Below, in pieces: positions 55,118-64,000 of a DNA stretch of 64,000 nucleotides (position 1 is its first letter; each line of letters starts with the position of its first letter). Source of the DNA: an uncultured Cohaesibacter sp. (GTDB taxonomy: Bacteria; Pseudomonadota; Alphaproteobacteria; Rhizobiales; Cohaesibacteraceae). The notes under the pieces were generated by a model. It did not search any database, had not been told where the DNA came from, and worked only from the letters and a program-made list of their open reading frames with translations. Where the stretch lies: contig NZ_OY781091.1 of the NCBI RefSeq assembly GCF_963676275.1, positions 4,855,001-4,919,000 of the forward strand. Reading direction: 5' to 3'. The position numbers were made by a program, and so were the translations under genes.

Positions 55118-55720
55118 TTAATTCACAGGCCGACGATAGACCCAGACGCGGGCTGGCGGCAGATTGCCCAGAATCCAGTTGCTTGATTCAATGGTGAAAT
55201 TGCCTTCCTTTTCAGACACGGGAGGCACCAATGCATAGGAAAACTGGATGAAGGGCGCGCCGGGTGCCAGAGCATCAAGGCAAAGCGAAATAAGCCTTTT
55301 TCTCATTGCCTTGGGGCGTGAGAAAAGCGGCAGACTGGAAACGACCGCAGCCAGAGGTGCATCGATATGCTTTTGCCGGATGGTTTCGAAATCATAGGCA
55401 TCGCCCTGCATCACGGCAACACCGGCGAAGCGATCACGCAACATGGAGACAAATTCACCGGAATATTCAACGGCCAATACGCGCTCTGGATCAATGCCAT
55501 GGCGCAGCACCGCATTGGTGACAACGCCTGTGCCAGGCCCCAGCTCCAGTACCAGTCCGGGCTGTTCGAGAGGCACATAAGAGGCCATCTTGCGCGCAAG
55601 CGCCGGGCTGGAAGGAGCTACAGCTCCCACTTTGAGGGGATCATCAAACCAGCGCCGCAAAAAACGGATTTCATCCGGTATGTGATCTTTCAATGAATGA
55701 TTGCGCAATTGCTTGAGCAT
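55118..55720 (-). CDS. pmtA: SAM-dependent methyltransferase, PmtA-like
   Basis: The 200-residue protein has the class I SAM motif VLELGPGTGVVTNAVL near residues 57-72, AVEYSGEFVSMLRDRF near 81-96, GDAYDF near 104-109 and VVSSLPLFSRPKAMRKRL near 124-141. This is the pattern of rhizobial phosphatidylethanolamine N-methyltransferase, which makes phosphatidylcholine; the neighbourhood (pyrF, dnaJ, dnaK) is the same as for Sinorhizobium pmtA as I recall it. ATG 55720 gives the family-like N-terminus; the frame is open to 55792. Confidence 0.75.
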   Translation of the reverse strand: MLKQLRNHSLKDHIPDEIRFLRRWFDDPLKVGAVAPSSPALARKMASYVPLEQPGLVLELGPGTGVVTNAVLRHGIDPERVLAVEYSGEFVSMLRDRFAGVAVMQGDAYDFETIRQKHIDAPLAAVVSSLPLFSRPKAMRKRLISLCLDALAPGAPFIQFSYALVPPVSEKEGNFTIESSNWILGNLPPARVWVYRRPVN

Positions 55721-55964
55721 GGGATCTCCAAAATCAAAACAACCCAGAGAGGCCTGTTTGCGAGCATATAACCCGCGAAATCGGCAGGACAATAGGCAAT
55801 GCGAGTTAGCGCATATGGAAAGCCATGCACCGTAAAAAATAGCGAATGGTCAATAATGCATGTAAGAGCAGTTTATGTCAGAGAAAAGGCTCTTGCGAAA
55901 TTTGTTTATGACAATTGCAGAAAAAACGCCTTGTCCTGATCGTTTGGGCTGCAGATACAAAAAG

Positions 55965-55988
55965 GGAGACACCTTGACGGGTGTCTCC
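55965..55988 (-). terminator. Terminator after dnaJ
   Basis: GGAGACACC and GGTGTCTCC form a perfect 9-bp stem; the minus strand runs into CTTTTTG. Confidence 0.9.
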
Positions 55989-56009
55989 TCACAATTTCAA
56001 GCCATTCGG

Positions 56010-57134
56010 CTATTCGCTGATTCGCTCGATGAAATCCTTCACCTTGGCAAAGAAGCCCGTGCTGTCGGGATGATTGTCATCACTGGTAAGCGATTCAAAT
56101 TCCTGTATCAGCTCTCTTTGCCGTTTGGTCAGCTTGCGCGGTGTTTCCACCTCGACCTGAATATACATGTCGCCAAATTGCGGGCTGCGCAAAACCGGCA
56201 TGCCCTTGCCTCTGAGGCGGAACTGCTTGCCGCTTTGTGTGCCTTCGGGAACCTTGACCCGCGTTTTGCCACCATCGACCGTGGGAACCTCGAACTGGCC
56301 ACCCAATATTGCCGTTGTCATGGAAATGGGAACGCGGCAGAAAATGTCGGCACCATCGCGCTGGAACAAGTCATGCGGCTTTTGGGTCAGGAAGATATAG
56401 AGATCGCCGGCAGGCCCACCCCGCACACCCGCTTCCCCTTCGCCGGAAAGGCGAATGCGTGTGCCATCTTCGATACCGGCAGGAATATTCACCGAAAGAT
56501 TGCGATTTTCCGTCGTCCGGCCTACGCCGCCGCAGGAATCGCATGGATCATCAATGATTTCACCCCGGCCATGACAGCTCGGACAGGTGCGTTCCACCGT
56601 GAAAAAGCCCTGCGTCGCGCGCACCTTGCCCATGCCGCCACATGTCGGGCAGGGTTTGGGGGAGGTGCCCGGCTTGGCACCATTGCCAGAGCAGGATTTG
56701 CAGGTGACCGAAGTGGGCACTTCAATCTCTGCGGTCTTGCCATGGTAGGCTTCCTCGAGGGTGATTTCCATATTATAGCGCAGGTCTGCCCCGCGCTCGC
56801 GACCGCGTGACCGTCTGCCACCGCCCATCATGTCGCCAAAGATATCTTCGAAAATATCCGACATGGAAGAGCCGAAATCGGAGCCGAATCCCTGCCCCAT
56901 TCCGCCCTGCTCGAAGGCTGCATGGCCATAGCGATCATAGGCGGCGCGCTTTTCGGGATTTTTCAGAATTTCGTAGGCTTCGTTGATTTCCTTGAAACGG
57001 GCTTCAGCATCAGGATCGTTCGGGTTGCGGTCGGGGTGAAACTGCATCGCCTTCTTGCGGAAAGCGCTTTTCAATTCTTTGTCGCCAGCCCCGCGGGAGA
57101 CCCCGAGCGTTTCGTAATAATCGGCTTTGGACAT
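56010..57134 (-). CDS. dnaJ: Chaperone DnaJ
   Basis: DnaJ delivers unfolded proteins to DnaK and stimulates its ATPase. From [17 protein letters not shown] the protein is 374 residues. It has the J domain with HPD in [11 protein letters not shown] near residues 32-42, a Gly/Phe-rich linker near 75-105, four zinc CxxCxGxG repeats ([32 protein letters not shown]) near 145-210, and the substrate-binding C-domains. It follows dnaK, 309 bp away, with a hairpin between them. Confidence 0.97.
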   Translation of the reverse strand: MSKADYYETLGVSRGAGDKELKSAFRKKAMQFHPDRNPNDPDAEARFKEINEAYEILKNPEKRAAYDRYGHAAFEQGGMGQGFGSDFGSSMSDIFEDIFGDMMGGGRRSRGRERGADLRYNMEITLEEAYHGKTAEIEVPTSVTCKSCSGNGAKPGTSPKPCPTCGGMGKVRATQGFFTVERTCPSCHGRGEIIDDPCDSCGGVGRTTENRNLSVNIPAGIEDGTRIRLSGEGEAGVRGGPAGDLYIFLTQKPHDLFQRDGADIFCRVPISMTTAILGGQFEVPTVDGGKTRVKVPEGTQSGKQFRLRGKGMPVLRSPQFGDMYIQVEVETPRKLTKRQRELIQEFESLTSDDNHPDSTGFFAKVKDFIERISE

Positions 57135-57382
57135 CTTTGCTTCATCCACCTGTTACTGTGACGGTCTCGCCGTCTGGAGCATGTCTGTGCACGTCATCTG
57201 AGCATCAGACATGCATTCCAATCTTCATTGACCTTCTACATGTATCCTTGATCGAAAATAATCAACCCTTTGGAGTGCAACTGTCTTCCCGGCAGAGCAG
57301 GATCCCGTCATTTCAAGGAAATGTCATGGCTCGTGCGGTAAAGTGGCTGCTTCCGTCTGGGAACGATGGGTCATAATGGAAA
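57135..57382. other. Gap between dnaK and dnaJ
   Basis: No gene is supported; a 79-codon frame on the plus strand looks random. The region may hold a separate dnaJ promoter, but no clear heat-shock element was recognised. Confidence 0.4.
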
Positions 57383-57406
57383 GCCGACGCCCATCAAGAC
57401 GTCGGC
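57383..57406 (-). terminator. Hairpin after dnaK, possibly an attenuating terminator
   Basis: GCCGACG and CGTCGGC form a perfect 7-bp stem with a 10-base loop; the minus strand continues TTTCC, a weak T run. Partial read-through into dnaJ is likely. Confidence 0.6.
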
Positions 57407-57443
57407 CCTCCTGTTTCGATCCTAAGACAACACACGCGAGCCC

Positions 57444-59363
57444 TTAGGATTTTTTGTGGTCGTCGTCGTGGACTTCCTCGAAGTCCGCATCAACGATGTC
57501 TTCATCCTTCGCAGCATCTGCAGCAGCATCCGCAGCAGCGCGGGCTTCTTCATCAGACTGCTGTGAGGCATACATGGCTTCACCAAGCTTCATGGATGCC
57601 TGCGTCATGGCTTCGGTCTTGGCTTTGATGTCTTCCAGATCATCGCCTTCCAGAGCGGTTTTCAGCTCGGCAATGGAAGCTTCGATGGCAGACTTGTCTG
57701 CTGCGGAAACCTTGTCGCCATAATCGGCGAGGGATTTCTCACCGGAATGAACAAGAGCTTCGCCCTGGTTCTTGGCTTCAACCAGTTCCTTGCGGACCTT
57801 GTCGGCTTCAGCGTTGGCTTCGGCATCCTTGACCATCTTTTCGATCTCGTCGTCAGACAGACCGCCGGATGCACGGATGGAGATTTTCTGCTCCTTGCCG
57901 GTGCCCTTGTCCAGAGCCGAAACATTGACGATGCCGTTGGCGTCGATATCGAAGGTCACTTCGATCTGCGGAACGCCGCGTGGTGCCGGTGGAATGCCAA
58001 CCAGATCGAACTGGCCGAGCATCTTGTTATCGGCAGCCATTTCGCGCTCGCCCTGGAAAACCCGGATCGTCACGGCATTCTGATTGTCATCAGCCGTAGA
58101 GAAGACCTGGCTCTTCTTGGTCGGGATAGTCGTGTTGCGGTCGATCAGGCGAGTGAACACACCACCGAGGGTCTCGATGCCGAGGGACAGCGGGGTCACG
58201 TCGAGCAGCAGCACGTCCTTGACGTCGCCCTGCAGCACGCCGGCCTGAATGGCAGCACCCATGGCAACCACTTCGTCCGGGTTCACACCCTTGTGTGGTT
58301 CCTTGCCGAAGAACTGCTTGACGGCAGCCTGCACCTTCGGCATGCGGGTCATACCACCAACCAGCACGACTTCATCGATCTCGGAAGCGGAAAGACCGGC
58401 ATCCTTGAGCGCTGATTCGCAAGGCTTGATGGTGCGTTTGATCAGATCATCAACCAGTGCCTCGAATTTCGCGCGGGTCAGCTTCAGGGTCAGATGTTTC
58501 GGACCGGAAGCATCAGCGGTGATGTAAGGCAGGTTGATTTCGGTCTGGGTCGAGGAGGAAAGCTCGATCTTGGCTTTTTCGGCAGCTTCCTTGAGGCGCT
58601 GCAGAGCCAGATTGTCTCTCTTCAGGTCGATACCGCTATCTTTCTTGAATTCCTCAACCAGATAGTCAACCAGACGCATGTCGAAGTCTTCACCACCAAG
58701 GAAGGTATCGCCGTTGGTGGATTTCACTTCAAACACACCGTCGCCGATTTCCAGCACGGACACGTCGAAAGTACCGCCACCAAGGTCATAAACCGCGATG
58801 GTCTTGCCATCATTCTTGTCAAGGCCATAGGCCAGAGCCGCAGCGGTTGGCTCGTTGATGATACGCAGCACTTCCATGCCGGCAATCTTGCCTGCATCCT
58901 TGGTTGCCTGACGCTGGGCGTCGTTGAAGTAGGCAGGAACCGTGATGACGGCCTGGGTAACTGGCTCACCGAGATAATCTTCAGCGGTTTCCTTCATTTT
59001 CTGAAGGATCATCGCAGAGACCTGGGAAGGAGAGTATTTCGTACCCTCGACTTCTACCCATGCGTCGCCATTGTCGCCCTTGACGATCTTGAACGGAACC
59101 AGATCCTTGTCCTTGCTGACAGCCGGATCATCATAGCGACGACCGATCAGACGCTTGACCGCGAACAGGGTGTTCAGCGGGTTCGTCACGGCCTGACGCT
59201 TTGCAGGCTGACCGGCAAGGCGTTCGCCGTCTTCGGTGAAGGCGATCATCGAAGGTGTTGTACGAGCACCTTCGGCGTTTTCGATGACTTTTGGTTCTTT
59301 GCCATCCATGATGGATACGCACGAGTTGGTGGTACCCAAGTCAATACCAATGACTTTGCTCAT
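57444..59363 (-). CDS. dnaK: Chaperone DnaK (Hsp70)
   Basis: DnaK is the ATP-driven Hsp70 chaperone. From [21 protein letters not shown] the protein is 639 residues or so, the usual length. It has the phosphate-1 loop [11 protein letters not shown] near residues 5-15, [16 protein letters not shown] near 168-183, [19 protein letters not shown] near 191-209, [14 protein letters not shown]-type [15 protein letters not shown] near 331-345, and the substrate domain with an acidic, Ala-rich C-terminal lid ending in DDDHKKS. A start ten codons further upstream is less likely. Confidence 0.98.
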   Translation of the reverse strand: MSKVIGIDLGTTNSCVSIMDGKEPKVIENAEGARTTPSMIAFTEDGERLAGQPAKRQAVTNPLNTLFAVKRLIGRRYDDPAVSKDKDLVPFKIVKGDNGDAWVEVEGTKYSPSQVSAMILQKMKETAEDYLGEPVTQAVITVPAYFNDAQRQATKDAGKIAGMEVLRIINEPTAAALAYGLDKNDGKTIAVYDLGGGTFDVSVLEIGDGVFEVKSTNGDTFLGGEDFDMRLVDYLVEEFKKDSGIDLKRDNLALQRLKEAAEKAKIELSSSTQTEINLPYITADASGPKHLTLKLTRAKFEALVDDLIKRTIKPCESALKDAGLSASEIDEVVLVGGMTRMPKVQAAVKQFFGKEPHKGVNPDEVVAMGAAIQAGVLQGDVKDVLLLDVTPLSLGIETLGGVFTRLIDRNTTIPTKKSQVFSTADDNQNAVTIRVFQGEREMAADNKMLGQFDLVGIPPAPRGVPQIEVTFDIDANGIVNVSALDKGTGKEQKISIRASGGLSDDEIEKMVKDAEANAEADKVRKELVEAKNQGEALVHSGEKSLADYGDKVSAADKSAIEASIAELKTALEGDDLEDIKAKTEAMTQASMKLGEAMYASQQSDEEARAAADAAADAAKDEDIVDADFEEVHDDDHKKS

Positions 59364-59781
59364 TTTCTCTTCTCCTTTCGGCAGGCCGGTCAAACCCTTT
59401 AAAAGCGGTTATAAGCGCCGATATTTCGGCCCAGCCCCCATGAAGATGCGCAATTGATGCGCGGGTTGGGATTTACATTCATGGCACATATAGGAGCCGT
59501 TTACGCGGACTGCAAGGCGCAAATCCAGCATCTTTGAGTGCATTTGCGACCTTTTTTAAAATTGGCACCCCTCATATAGAAGTGAGGCGGAAAAATAAAG
59601 AGGGTCAGGCAGGTTAAGGGCAGGTTAAAGCACAACATTCCCCACAACTCTCAGGGCTGGTATATTTCTTCTTTCAAAATGCCTACGTTCGGCTGAAGCA
59701 GGAAGGCTTTGCCTCCATAGGCTGCTATGCTTGCATTCGGGATTTTTGATCGATTGATTTTACAGATTTTACGGAGAAGAG
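59364..59781. other. Divergent promoter region upstream of dnaK
   Basis: No gene is supported. Besides a heat-shock-type promoter for dnaK (separate entry), two short direct repeats GGCAGGTTAA form a TTAA-N7-TTAA arrangement at 59614-59628. A promoter for the secreted-protein gene at 59782 must lie to the right. Confidence 0.4.
59488..59516 (-). promoter_or_regulatory. Possible sigma-32 promoter of dnaK
   Basis: On the minus strand CTTGCAG (59510-59516) and CTCCTATAT (59488-59496) are 13 bp apart. This resembles the alphaproteobacterial RpoH pattern CTTG(AAA)-N11-14-CCCCATnT with two changes in the -10. It lies ~125 bp before the dnaK start. Confidence 0.45.
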
Positions 59782-60210
59782 ATGCGCAGATTTCTGTTGC
59801 CTGCGGCCCTGTTCATAATGTTGGGGCTGCCTTCACTGGCCAGCGCCCAGCAAGTCCATACGCCTCCGAAAGGAGATCCGGAGCGATCGACCATTCTCAA
59901 CGCCGTCCGGCCGATTTTCGATGTGCGTCTGGGCAAGCCGATTGAATTTGTCGTTGGCTGGCTTCGGGTCTATGGTGATTGGGCCTTTGTCGGAGTCAGT
60001 CCACAACGTCCCGGCGGTGGGCAGATCGATTCCTATACACTCGCCCCTGAACTTTGGGAGCATCGTGACAATCTATTCACGGTCGCCCTGCTCAAGCATG
60101 ATTATGAGCAGTGGAATGTGGTGGACTATAGCATCGGACCACTGGATGCCTATTGGCTGGAGCATTCCCTCTATAAACAGTTTCCCAAGGCCTTTCTTCT
60201 CGGACAGTGA
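59782..60210 (+). CDS. Secreted protein of unknown function
   Basis: The 142-residue protein has a clear signal peptide (FLLPAALFIMLGLPSLASAQ, cleavage after ASA). The mature part begins QVHTPPKGDPERSTILNAVR and contains aromatic-rich stretches (GWLRVYGDWAFVGVSP, EQWNVVDYSIGPLDAYW). I do not recognise a family with certainty. The pattern of a WVYVDGDWA-like core suggests a small periplasmic beta fold. alkB begins 14 bp after its stop, so the two are probably one transcript. Confidence 0.75.
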   Translation: MRRFLLPAALFIMLGLPSLASAQQVHTPPKGDPERSTILNAVRPIFDVRLGKPIEFVVGWLRVYGDWAFVGVSPQRPGGGQIDSYTLAPELWEHRDNLFTVALLKHDYEQWNVVDYSIGPLDAYWLEHSLYKQFPKAFLLGQ

Positions 60211-60223
60211 TCATTTGCAAGCA

Positions 60224-60844
60224 ATGATCCTTTGTGAAATGGGGGATGCACATTTGCAATATTTGCCCGACTATCTCGATGAAATCGCCCAAAAGGCGCT
60301 GCTGGAAGAAATCCGCGGCCTTGTCGACAGGGCGCCGCTTTTCACGCCCACCATGCCGCGCTGGGGCCGACCCTTTTCGGTGCGCATGAGCAATTGCGGC
60401 CCGCTTGGCTGGGTATCGGACAAATCCGGCTATCGCTATCAGCCAACCCATCCTGTGACCGGTGAGCCATGGCCAGCCATGCCGCAAAGCCTGCTTGACC
60501 TTTGGGACGCGACCACCGGCTATGAATATCCGCCGCAAGCCTGCCTGATCAATTATTACAGTCCCGATGCAAAGATGGGATTGCATGTGGACAGGGATGA
60601 GGAGGATTTCGACGCGCCGATTCTTTCTCTCTCGCTTGGCGATGACGCTCGTTTTCGCCTCGGTGGCAGGGAGCGGAGCGACCCGACACAAAGCTTTATC
60701 CTCAGATCTGGTGACATTTTCATCCTCGATGGCGAAGACCGGCTCGCCTATCACGGAATCGACCGGATCTATCCGGGAACCTCCCTGTTGCTTGAGGAAC
60801 CGGGCCGGATCAATCTGACCATGCGTCGGGTATCAAAGGGTTAG
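60224..60844 (+). CDS. alkB: AlkB-type alkylated DNA repair dioxygenase
   Basis: AlkB is a Fe(II)/2-oxoglutarate oxygenase that removes 1-methyladenine and 3-methylcytosine lesions. The ~206-residue protein has the iron-binding HxD in MGLHVDRDEEDFDAPILSLSLG near residues 120-141 (two segments), the distal His in DRLAYHGIDRIYPG near 173-186, and the 2-oxoglutarate Arg pair in RINLTMRRV near 195-203. A long open frame runs upstream in another reading of the preceding gene. ATG 60224 or 60239 are the best starts. Confidence 0.93.
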   Translation: MILCEMGDAHLQYLPDYLDEIAQKALLEEIRGLVDRAPLFTPTMPRWGRPFSVRMSNCGPLGWVSDKSGYRYQPTHPVTGEPWPAMPQSLLDLWDATTGYEYPPQACLINYYSPDAKMGLHVDRDEEDFDAPILSLSLGDDARFRLGGRERSDPTQSFILRSGDIFILDGEDRLAYHGIDRIYPGTSLLLEEPGRINLTMRRVSKG

Positions 60845-60959
60845 ATGGTGCAAGCCTGATTTTCATTGCCATGTTATGTGGCTGGTTTAGCTTCTGGAAT
60901 AGTGCTATCACTTACGTGATGATTTGCGCGCCCCCCCGTGGCCAACCGTCAGGCAGGAT

Positions 60960-61754
60960 ATGTCCTTCGTAATCTTTACGGATCTTGATGGAACCTTGCT
61001 GGATCATGCCAGCTACTCCTATGCTCCGGCCAAACCGGCGCTGGCGCTTTTGCACAAACTCGATATCCCGCTCATTCTGGCCTCCAGCAAGACGGCCTTT
61101 GAAATCGCCCCCCTGCGTGAAGAGCTGGGATTCGCTCATTGTTCGGCAATCGTCGAAAATGGAGCCGGACTGCTTCCCGCCGGAGCGGAGCCGGAAAGCC
61201 TTGCCGGAGCAGAAAGCGACTATCAGCGCATCCGCGCCATACTGGACCAGATGCCTGCTGATCTGCGCCGCCATTTTACCGGCTTTGGCGACTGGAGCAT
61301 TGAGGAAATCGCCGCCCAGACCGGTCTGCCGCAACAAAATGCGGCGCTTGCCGCTCGGCGGCTTTTCTCCGAGCCGGGGCTTTTTACAGGCAATGCCGAT
61401 GAGAAACGCCTTTTTGAAGACCATATCGAAAAGCAGGGCCTGAAGGCCCGGCAGGGCGGGCGCTATTTCACCTTGTCATTTGGAGCCACCAAGGCGGATC
61501 AGATGCAGGGCATCTTGAAAGAGCGCTCCGCTGCAACGACATCGATTATATCCATCGCCCTTGGCGATGCGGCCAATGATATTGAAATGCTGGAGACGGC
61601 CGATTACGGCGTCATTATCAATAATCCCGCAGGCAAGCCCCTGCCTCCCCTCAAGGGGGAGCAGAATGGCCATATTCTGCGCACAGAAGAGCCCGGACCG
61701 ATCGGCTGGAACAGGGCAATATTGGACCATATCGGCAGACTGCAACCGGTCTGA
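60960..61754 (+). CDS. HAD-IIB phosphatase, mannosyl/glucosyl-3-phosphoglycerate phosphatase-like
   Basis: From MSFVIFTDLDGTLLD the protein is ~264 residues. It has HAD motif I FTDLDGTLLDH near residues 6-16, motif II LILASSKTAFE near 37-47, the type IIB cap with GNADEKRLFEDHI near 145-157, and motif IV ALGDAANDIEMLETADYGV near 200-218. This is the pattern of mannosyl-3-phosphoglycerate phosphatase, which makes the osmolyte mannosylglycerate; related enzymes act on glucosyl-3-phosphoglycerate. A glycosyltransferase of the matching type follows 28 bp downstream, which supports the pathway. Confidence 0.85.
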   Translation: MSFVIFTDLDGTLLDHASYSYAPAKPALALLHKLDIPLILASSKTAFEIAPLREELGFAHCSAIVENGAGLLPAGAEPESLAGAESDYQRIRAILDQMPADLRRHFTGFGDWSIEEIAAQTGLPQQNAALAARRLFSEPGLFTGNADEKRLFEDHIEKQGLKARQGGRYFTLSFGATKADQMQGILKERSAATTSIISIALGDAANDIEMLETADYGVIINNPAGKPLPPLKGEQNGHILRTEEPGPIGWNRAILDHIGRLQPV

Positions 61755-61782
61755 CAAAATTTGATTAGAAACGGAGTGTCAC

Positions 61783-63009
61783 ATGGGTGATTTTCATCAG
61801 AATGGCAAAGTGGCGACCCTGCATCATTTTCCAACCGCGTCAGCGGAGACTATGGAGCGTATTCTGGAGCAATATGCCCAGAACAGAAAAATTACACTGA
61901 TATTGCCCTCGCTCTTTTCCGAACTGGAGCAGCCTGCGCTCGCCAACATCCTTGATGAGCTGAGCAAGGCCAAATTCATCAACCAGATCGTCATCGGTCT
62001 GGATCGGGCCAATGAAGAGCAATATCGCTATGCCAAGCAATATTTTGCTCGCCTGCCACAGAATCACGTGGTGCTCTGGAATGACGGCCCGCGCCTCAGG
62101 GCCATTGATGCGCGCCTGCAGGAACTGGGCCTTGCTCCGACCGAACCGGGCAAGGGGCGCAATGTCTGGTATTGCATGGGCTATGTGCTTTCCGCCAAAA
62201 ACAGCGACGTCGTCGCCCTGCATGATTGCGATATCATCACCTATAACAAGGAGATGCTGGCGCGCCTCGTCTATCCGGTCGCCAATCCCAATTTCTCCTA
62301 TCAATTCTGCAAGGGCTATTATCCGCGCATTGCCGATGGCAAGCTCAATGGCCGCGTCACCCGTCTGTTTATCACCCCGCTGCTTCTCTCCCTGCGCAAG
62401 CTGATCGGTGACAACCAGTATCTGGAATATCTTCAGGCCTTCCGTTATCCGCTTGCCGGTGAATTTGCCATGCGCACCTATATGCTGCCCGACATGCGCA
62501 TTCCCTCCGACTGGGGCCTCGAGATCGGCGTGCTTTCGGAAGTCCACCGCAATTTCTCTTCCAAGGCGGTCTGTCAGGTGGAAATCGCCGATATCTATGA
62601 TCACAAGCATCAGCCCCTGTCCGAGGAAGATGCCACCACCGGCTTGTCGCGCATGTCAACCGATATCGCCAAGGCGCTCTATCGCAAGCTGGCCATTGAT
62701 GGCGTGGTCTTCTCGGGCGAGTTTTTCCGCACCCTGAAGGCTACCTATCTACGTCTGTCGCTGGATATGGTCGAAACCTATTATAATGATGCCATGATGA
62801 ATGGCCTGCATACGGATCGCCATGTCGAGGAGCGCAGCTGCGAGCTGTTTGCTGCCAATATCGTCGAGGCGGGCGCGGCCTATATGGACAACCCGATGGA
62901 AGTGCCTTTCATCCCCAACTGGAGCCGCGTTAGCGCTGCCGATTATGATCTGCTGCTCAATTTCTTCAATGCGGTCAAAGAGGATAATGAGCAATATGGC
63001 GCAAGCTGA
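61783..63009 (+). CDS. GT-A glycosyltransferase, probable glucosyl-3-phosphoglycerate synthase type
   Basis: The 408-residue cytosolic protein has a GT-A fold: ITLILPSLFSELEQPALANIL near residues 36-56 (two segments), QIVIGLDRANEEQ near 69-81, GRNVWYCMGYVLS near 126-138, the metal-binding VVALHDCDIITY near 145-156 in place of a DxD, and SYQFCKGYYPRI near 172-183. The style fits GT81/GpgS enzymes that move glucose or mannose to 3-phosphoglycerate. The phosphatase just upstream would finish the osmolyte. The sugar donor cannot be read from the sequence. Confidence 0.7.
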   Translation: MGDFHQNGKVATLHHFPTASAETMERILEQYAQNRKITLILPSLFSELEQPALANILDELSKAKFINQIVIGLDRANEEQYRYAKQYFARLPQNHVVLWNDGPRLRAIDARLQELGLAPTEPGKGRNVWYCMGYVLSAKNSDVVALHDCDIITYNKEMLARLVYPVANPNFSYQFCKGYYPRIADGKLNGRVTRLFITPLLLSLRKLIGDNQYLEYLQAFRYPLAGEFAMRTYMLPDMRIPSDWGLEIGVLSEVHRNFSSKAVCQVEIADIYDHKHQPLSEEDATTGLSRMSTDIAKALYRKLAIDGVVFSGEFFRTLKATYLRLSLDMVETYYNDAMMNGLHTDRHVEERSCELFAANIVEAGAAYMDNPMEVPFIPNWSRVSAADYDLLLNFFNAVKEDNEQYGAS

Positions 63010-63084
63010 GATGCAGGCGAACGGCCCGGCAGGCAACACCAGCAGGCAACAGGAGCTGGAAAAGCAACAGCAACAGGCCATCCC

Positions 63085-63999
63085 ATGACGCATGAAAACC
63101 GCCCTGAACGCATCGCTGCCTTTCTCAATACCGGCAGCGGCACCTTCCAGATGCTTGAAATCGGCCATGTTCGCGGCATGCTCGAAAGGGCGTTCGGTGG
63201 CGCTGGCTATGAGCTGGACATCCATACCGGCAGGGGTGCAACTCTCATCAGGGAGATGAAGGCCCATAGCGAAGATGGAGATTTTGATATCCTGCTCGCC
63301 GGGGGTGGCGATGGAACCATCTCGGCTGCGGCTGATACCGCCTGGCGCAATGGCAAGACGCTCGCCATATTGCCCGGCGGCACGATGAATCTCTATGCCC
63401 GTGCGCTCGATATACCACTGGATGTGGAACTGGCGATCGATGCTCTGGCCAGCGGCCGCAAGAAGCAGGCCGACATTGCCACGGCCAACGGCGATCCCTT
63501 CGTGCATCAATTCTCCGTTGGCCTCCATCCGAGAATGATTCGGAATCGAAACAAGCTCGACTATCAGTCGCGCCTTACCAAGATGCTGGCCAGCACGCGG
63601 GCTTTCTGGGAGACCATCTCCCATATGCCGACCTGCGGCGTGACCATCGAGCTGGATGGCCGGAGCGTGGAGCGTCAGCTGAGCGCCCTCTCCGTCTCGA
63701 ACAATATGTTTGGTTCCACCGCTCCACCCTATGCCGAAAAACTCGATGGCGGCGAGCTGGGCGTCTATATGGCGGGACAGCTCACCTGGCAGAAGGCGCT
63801 GCTGCTCGGTGCCGACATGCTGACCGGCCAAACGCCGAACAATCCTGATCTGGAAATCATCTCAGCCCAGCGGGTCAAACTGCTCCTGCACCAAAAGCCG
63901 CAGGGCTCCCAATGCGTCCGCGATGGCGAACTCTATGACCTGCCCGACGAAATCACCATCGAACTGCACGCCAGGGAGCTGTCGGTTCTGGTGCCGTGA
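63085..63999 (+). CDS. Diacylglycerol kinase-family lipid kinase
   Basis: The 304-residue protein has the DAGK catalytic motif LLAGGGDGTISAAADTAW near residues 71-88, LAILPGGTMNLYARALDIP near 94-112, and C-terminal DGELYDLPDEITIEL near 283-297. YegS/DgkB-type members phosphorylate diacylglycerol, sphingoid bases or related lipids with ATP. It follows the glycosyltransferase by 75 bp in the same direction. A link to the osmolyte pathway is not obvious; glycolipid turnover is one possibility. The gene is complete, ending one base before the window edge. Confidence 0.88.
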   Translation: MTHENRPERIAAFLNTGSGTFQMLEIGHVRGMLERAFGGAGYELDIHTGRGATLIREMKAHSEDGDFDILLAGGGDGTISAAADTAWRNGKTLAILPGGTMNLYARALDIPLDVELAIDALASGRKKQADIATANGDPFVHQFSVGLHPRMIRNRNKLDYQSRLTKMLASTRAFWETISHMPTCGVTIELDGRSVERQLSALSVSNNMFGSTAPPYAEKLDGGELGVYMAGQLTWQKALLLGADMLTGQTPNNPDLEIISAQRVKLLLHQKPQGSQCVRDGELYDLPDEITIELHARELSVLVP

Positions 64000-64000
64000 T

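Noticed and set aside
59614-59628. TTAA-N7-TTAA box between dnaK and the secreted-protein gene
   Set aside because: One match is expected by chance in a window of this size, it arises from a short GGCAGGTTAA direct repeat, and it is more than 150 bp from the start codon.
1-64000. tRNA, rRNA, CRISPR, insertion sequence or prophage
   Set aside because: No cloverleaf T-arm words, rRNA-like blocks, regular spaced repeats, transposase or phage genes were seen in the gaps. A covariance-model search would be needed to exclude small RNAs.

Overview
The window is a continuous stretch of chromosome from an alphaproteobacterium, most likely a marine or halotolerant member of the Hyphomicrobiales (Rhizobiales) near Cohaesibacter. 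This is inferred from gene order and protein character; no rRNA or tRNA gene is present to confirm it. Three gene blocks match arrangements recalled from rhizobia: leuS-lptE-holA with parB-parA-rsmG-mnmG-mnmE-rho-hemJ-hemE, then maf-aroE-coaE-dnaQ-secB, then hslU-GNAT-hslV facing hisB-DUF2628-hisHAFE-coaA. Genes are dense, mostly separated by short gaps with clear hairpin terminators. No prophage, insertion sequence or CRISPR array was seen.

The centre of the window is the replication origin and its segregation locus. The 640 bp between hemE (-) and maf (+) has no gene. It holds three perfect TTAA-N7-TTAA CtrA-type boxes, an AT-rich patch and several degenerate DnaA-like boxes. Genes on both sides point away from it. 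The parAB operon lies 8-10 kb to the left. Eight parS-type sites (core CACGTG, palindrome TGTTTCACGTGAAACA) lie between 18.9 and 33.5 kb, four of them packed into 145 bp between mnmG and mnmE. Seven of the eight carry the same one-sided substitution, which creates GATTC, a CcrM (GANTC) methylation site.

Left arm (0-20 kb): ffh (cut by the window edge), a HAD phosphatase, a membrane diguanylate cyclase, a saccharopine dehydrogenase, a cytochrome c'/cytochrome b561 pair, an Lrp-type regulator divergent from a frameshifted ornithine cyclodeaminase gene, acs, a GNAT, a cyclic-nucleotide-binding protein without a DNA-binding domain, an OmpR-type response regulator, cowN (protects nitrogenase from CO, so the strain is probably a diazotroph), an L,D-transpeptidase, yggS, leuS-lptE-holA and an MFS exporter.

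Right arm (34-64 kb): fxsA, a Tim44-domain protein, mltA, an Smr protein and an XRE regulator, hslUV, the histidine operon with coaA, a PfkB sugar or nucleoside kinase, a CysZ-like membrane protein, nth and an Ada-type methyltransferase, gpmA-dapB, a DUF3592 membrane protein with a CtrA box at its promoter, pyrF, a flavin reductase, a PmtA-like methyltransferase, dnaJ, dnaK, alkB, and a final cluster that looks like glucosyl- or mannosylglycerate osmolyte synthesis followed by a lipid kinase. The window is mostly core chromosome. The less ordinary points are the parS/GANTC overlap, the origin architecture, cowN, the broken ocd gene and the osmolyte cluster.
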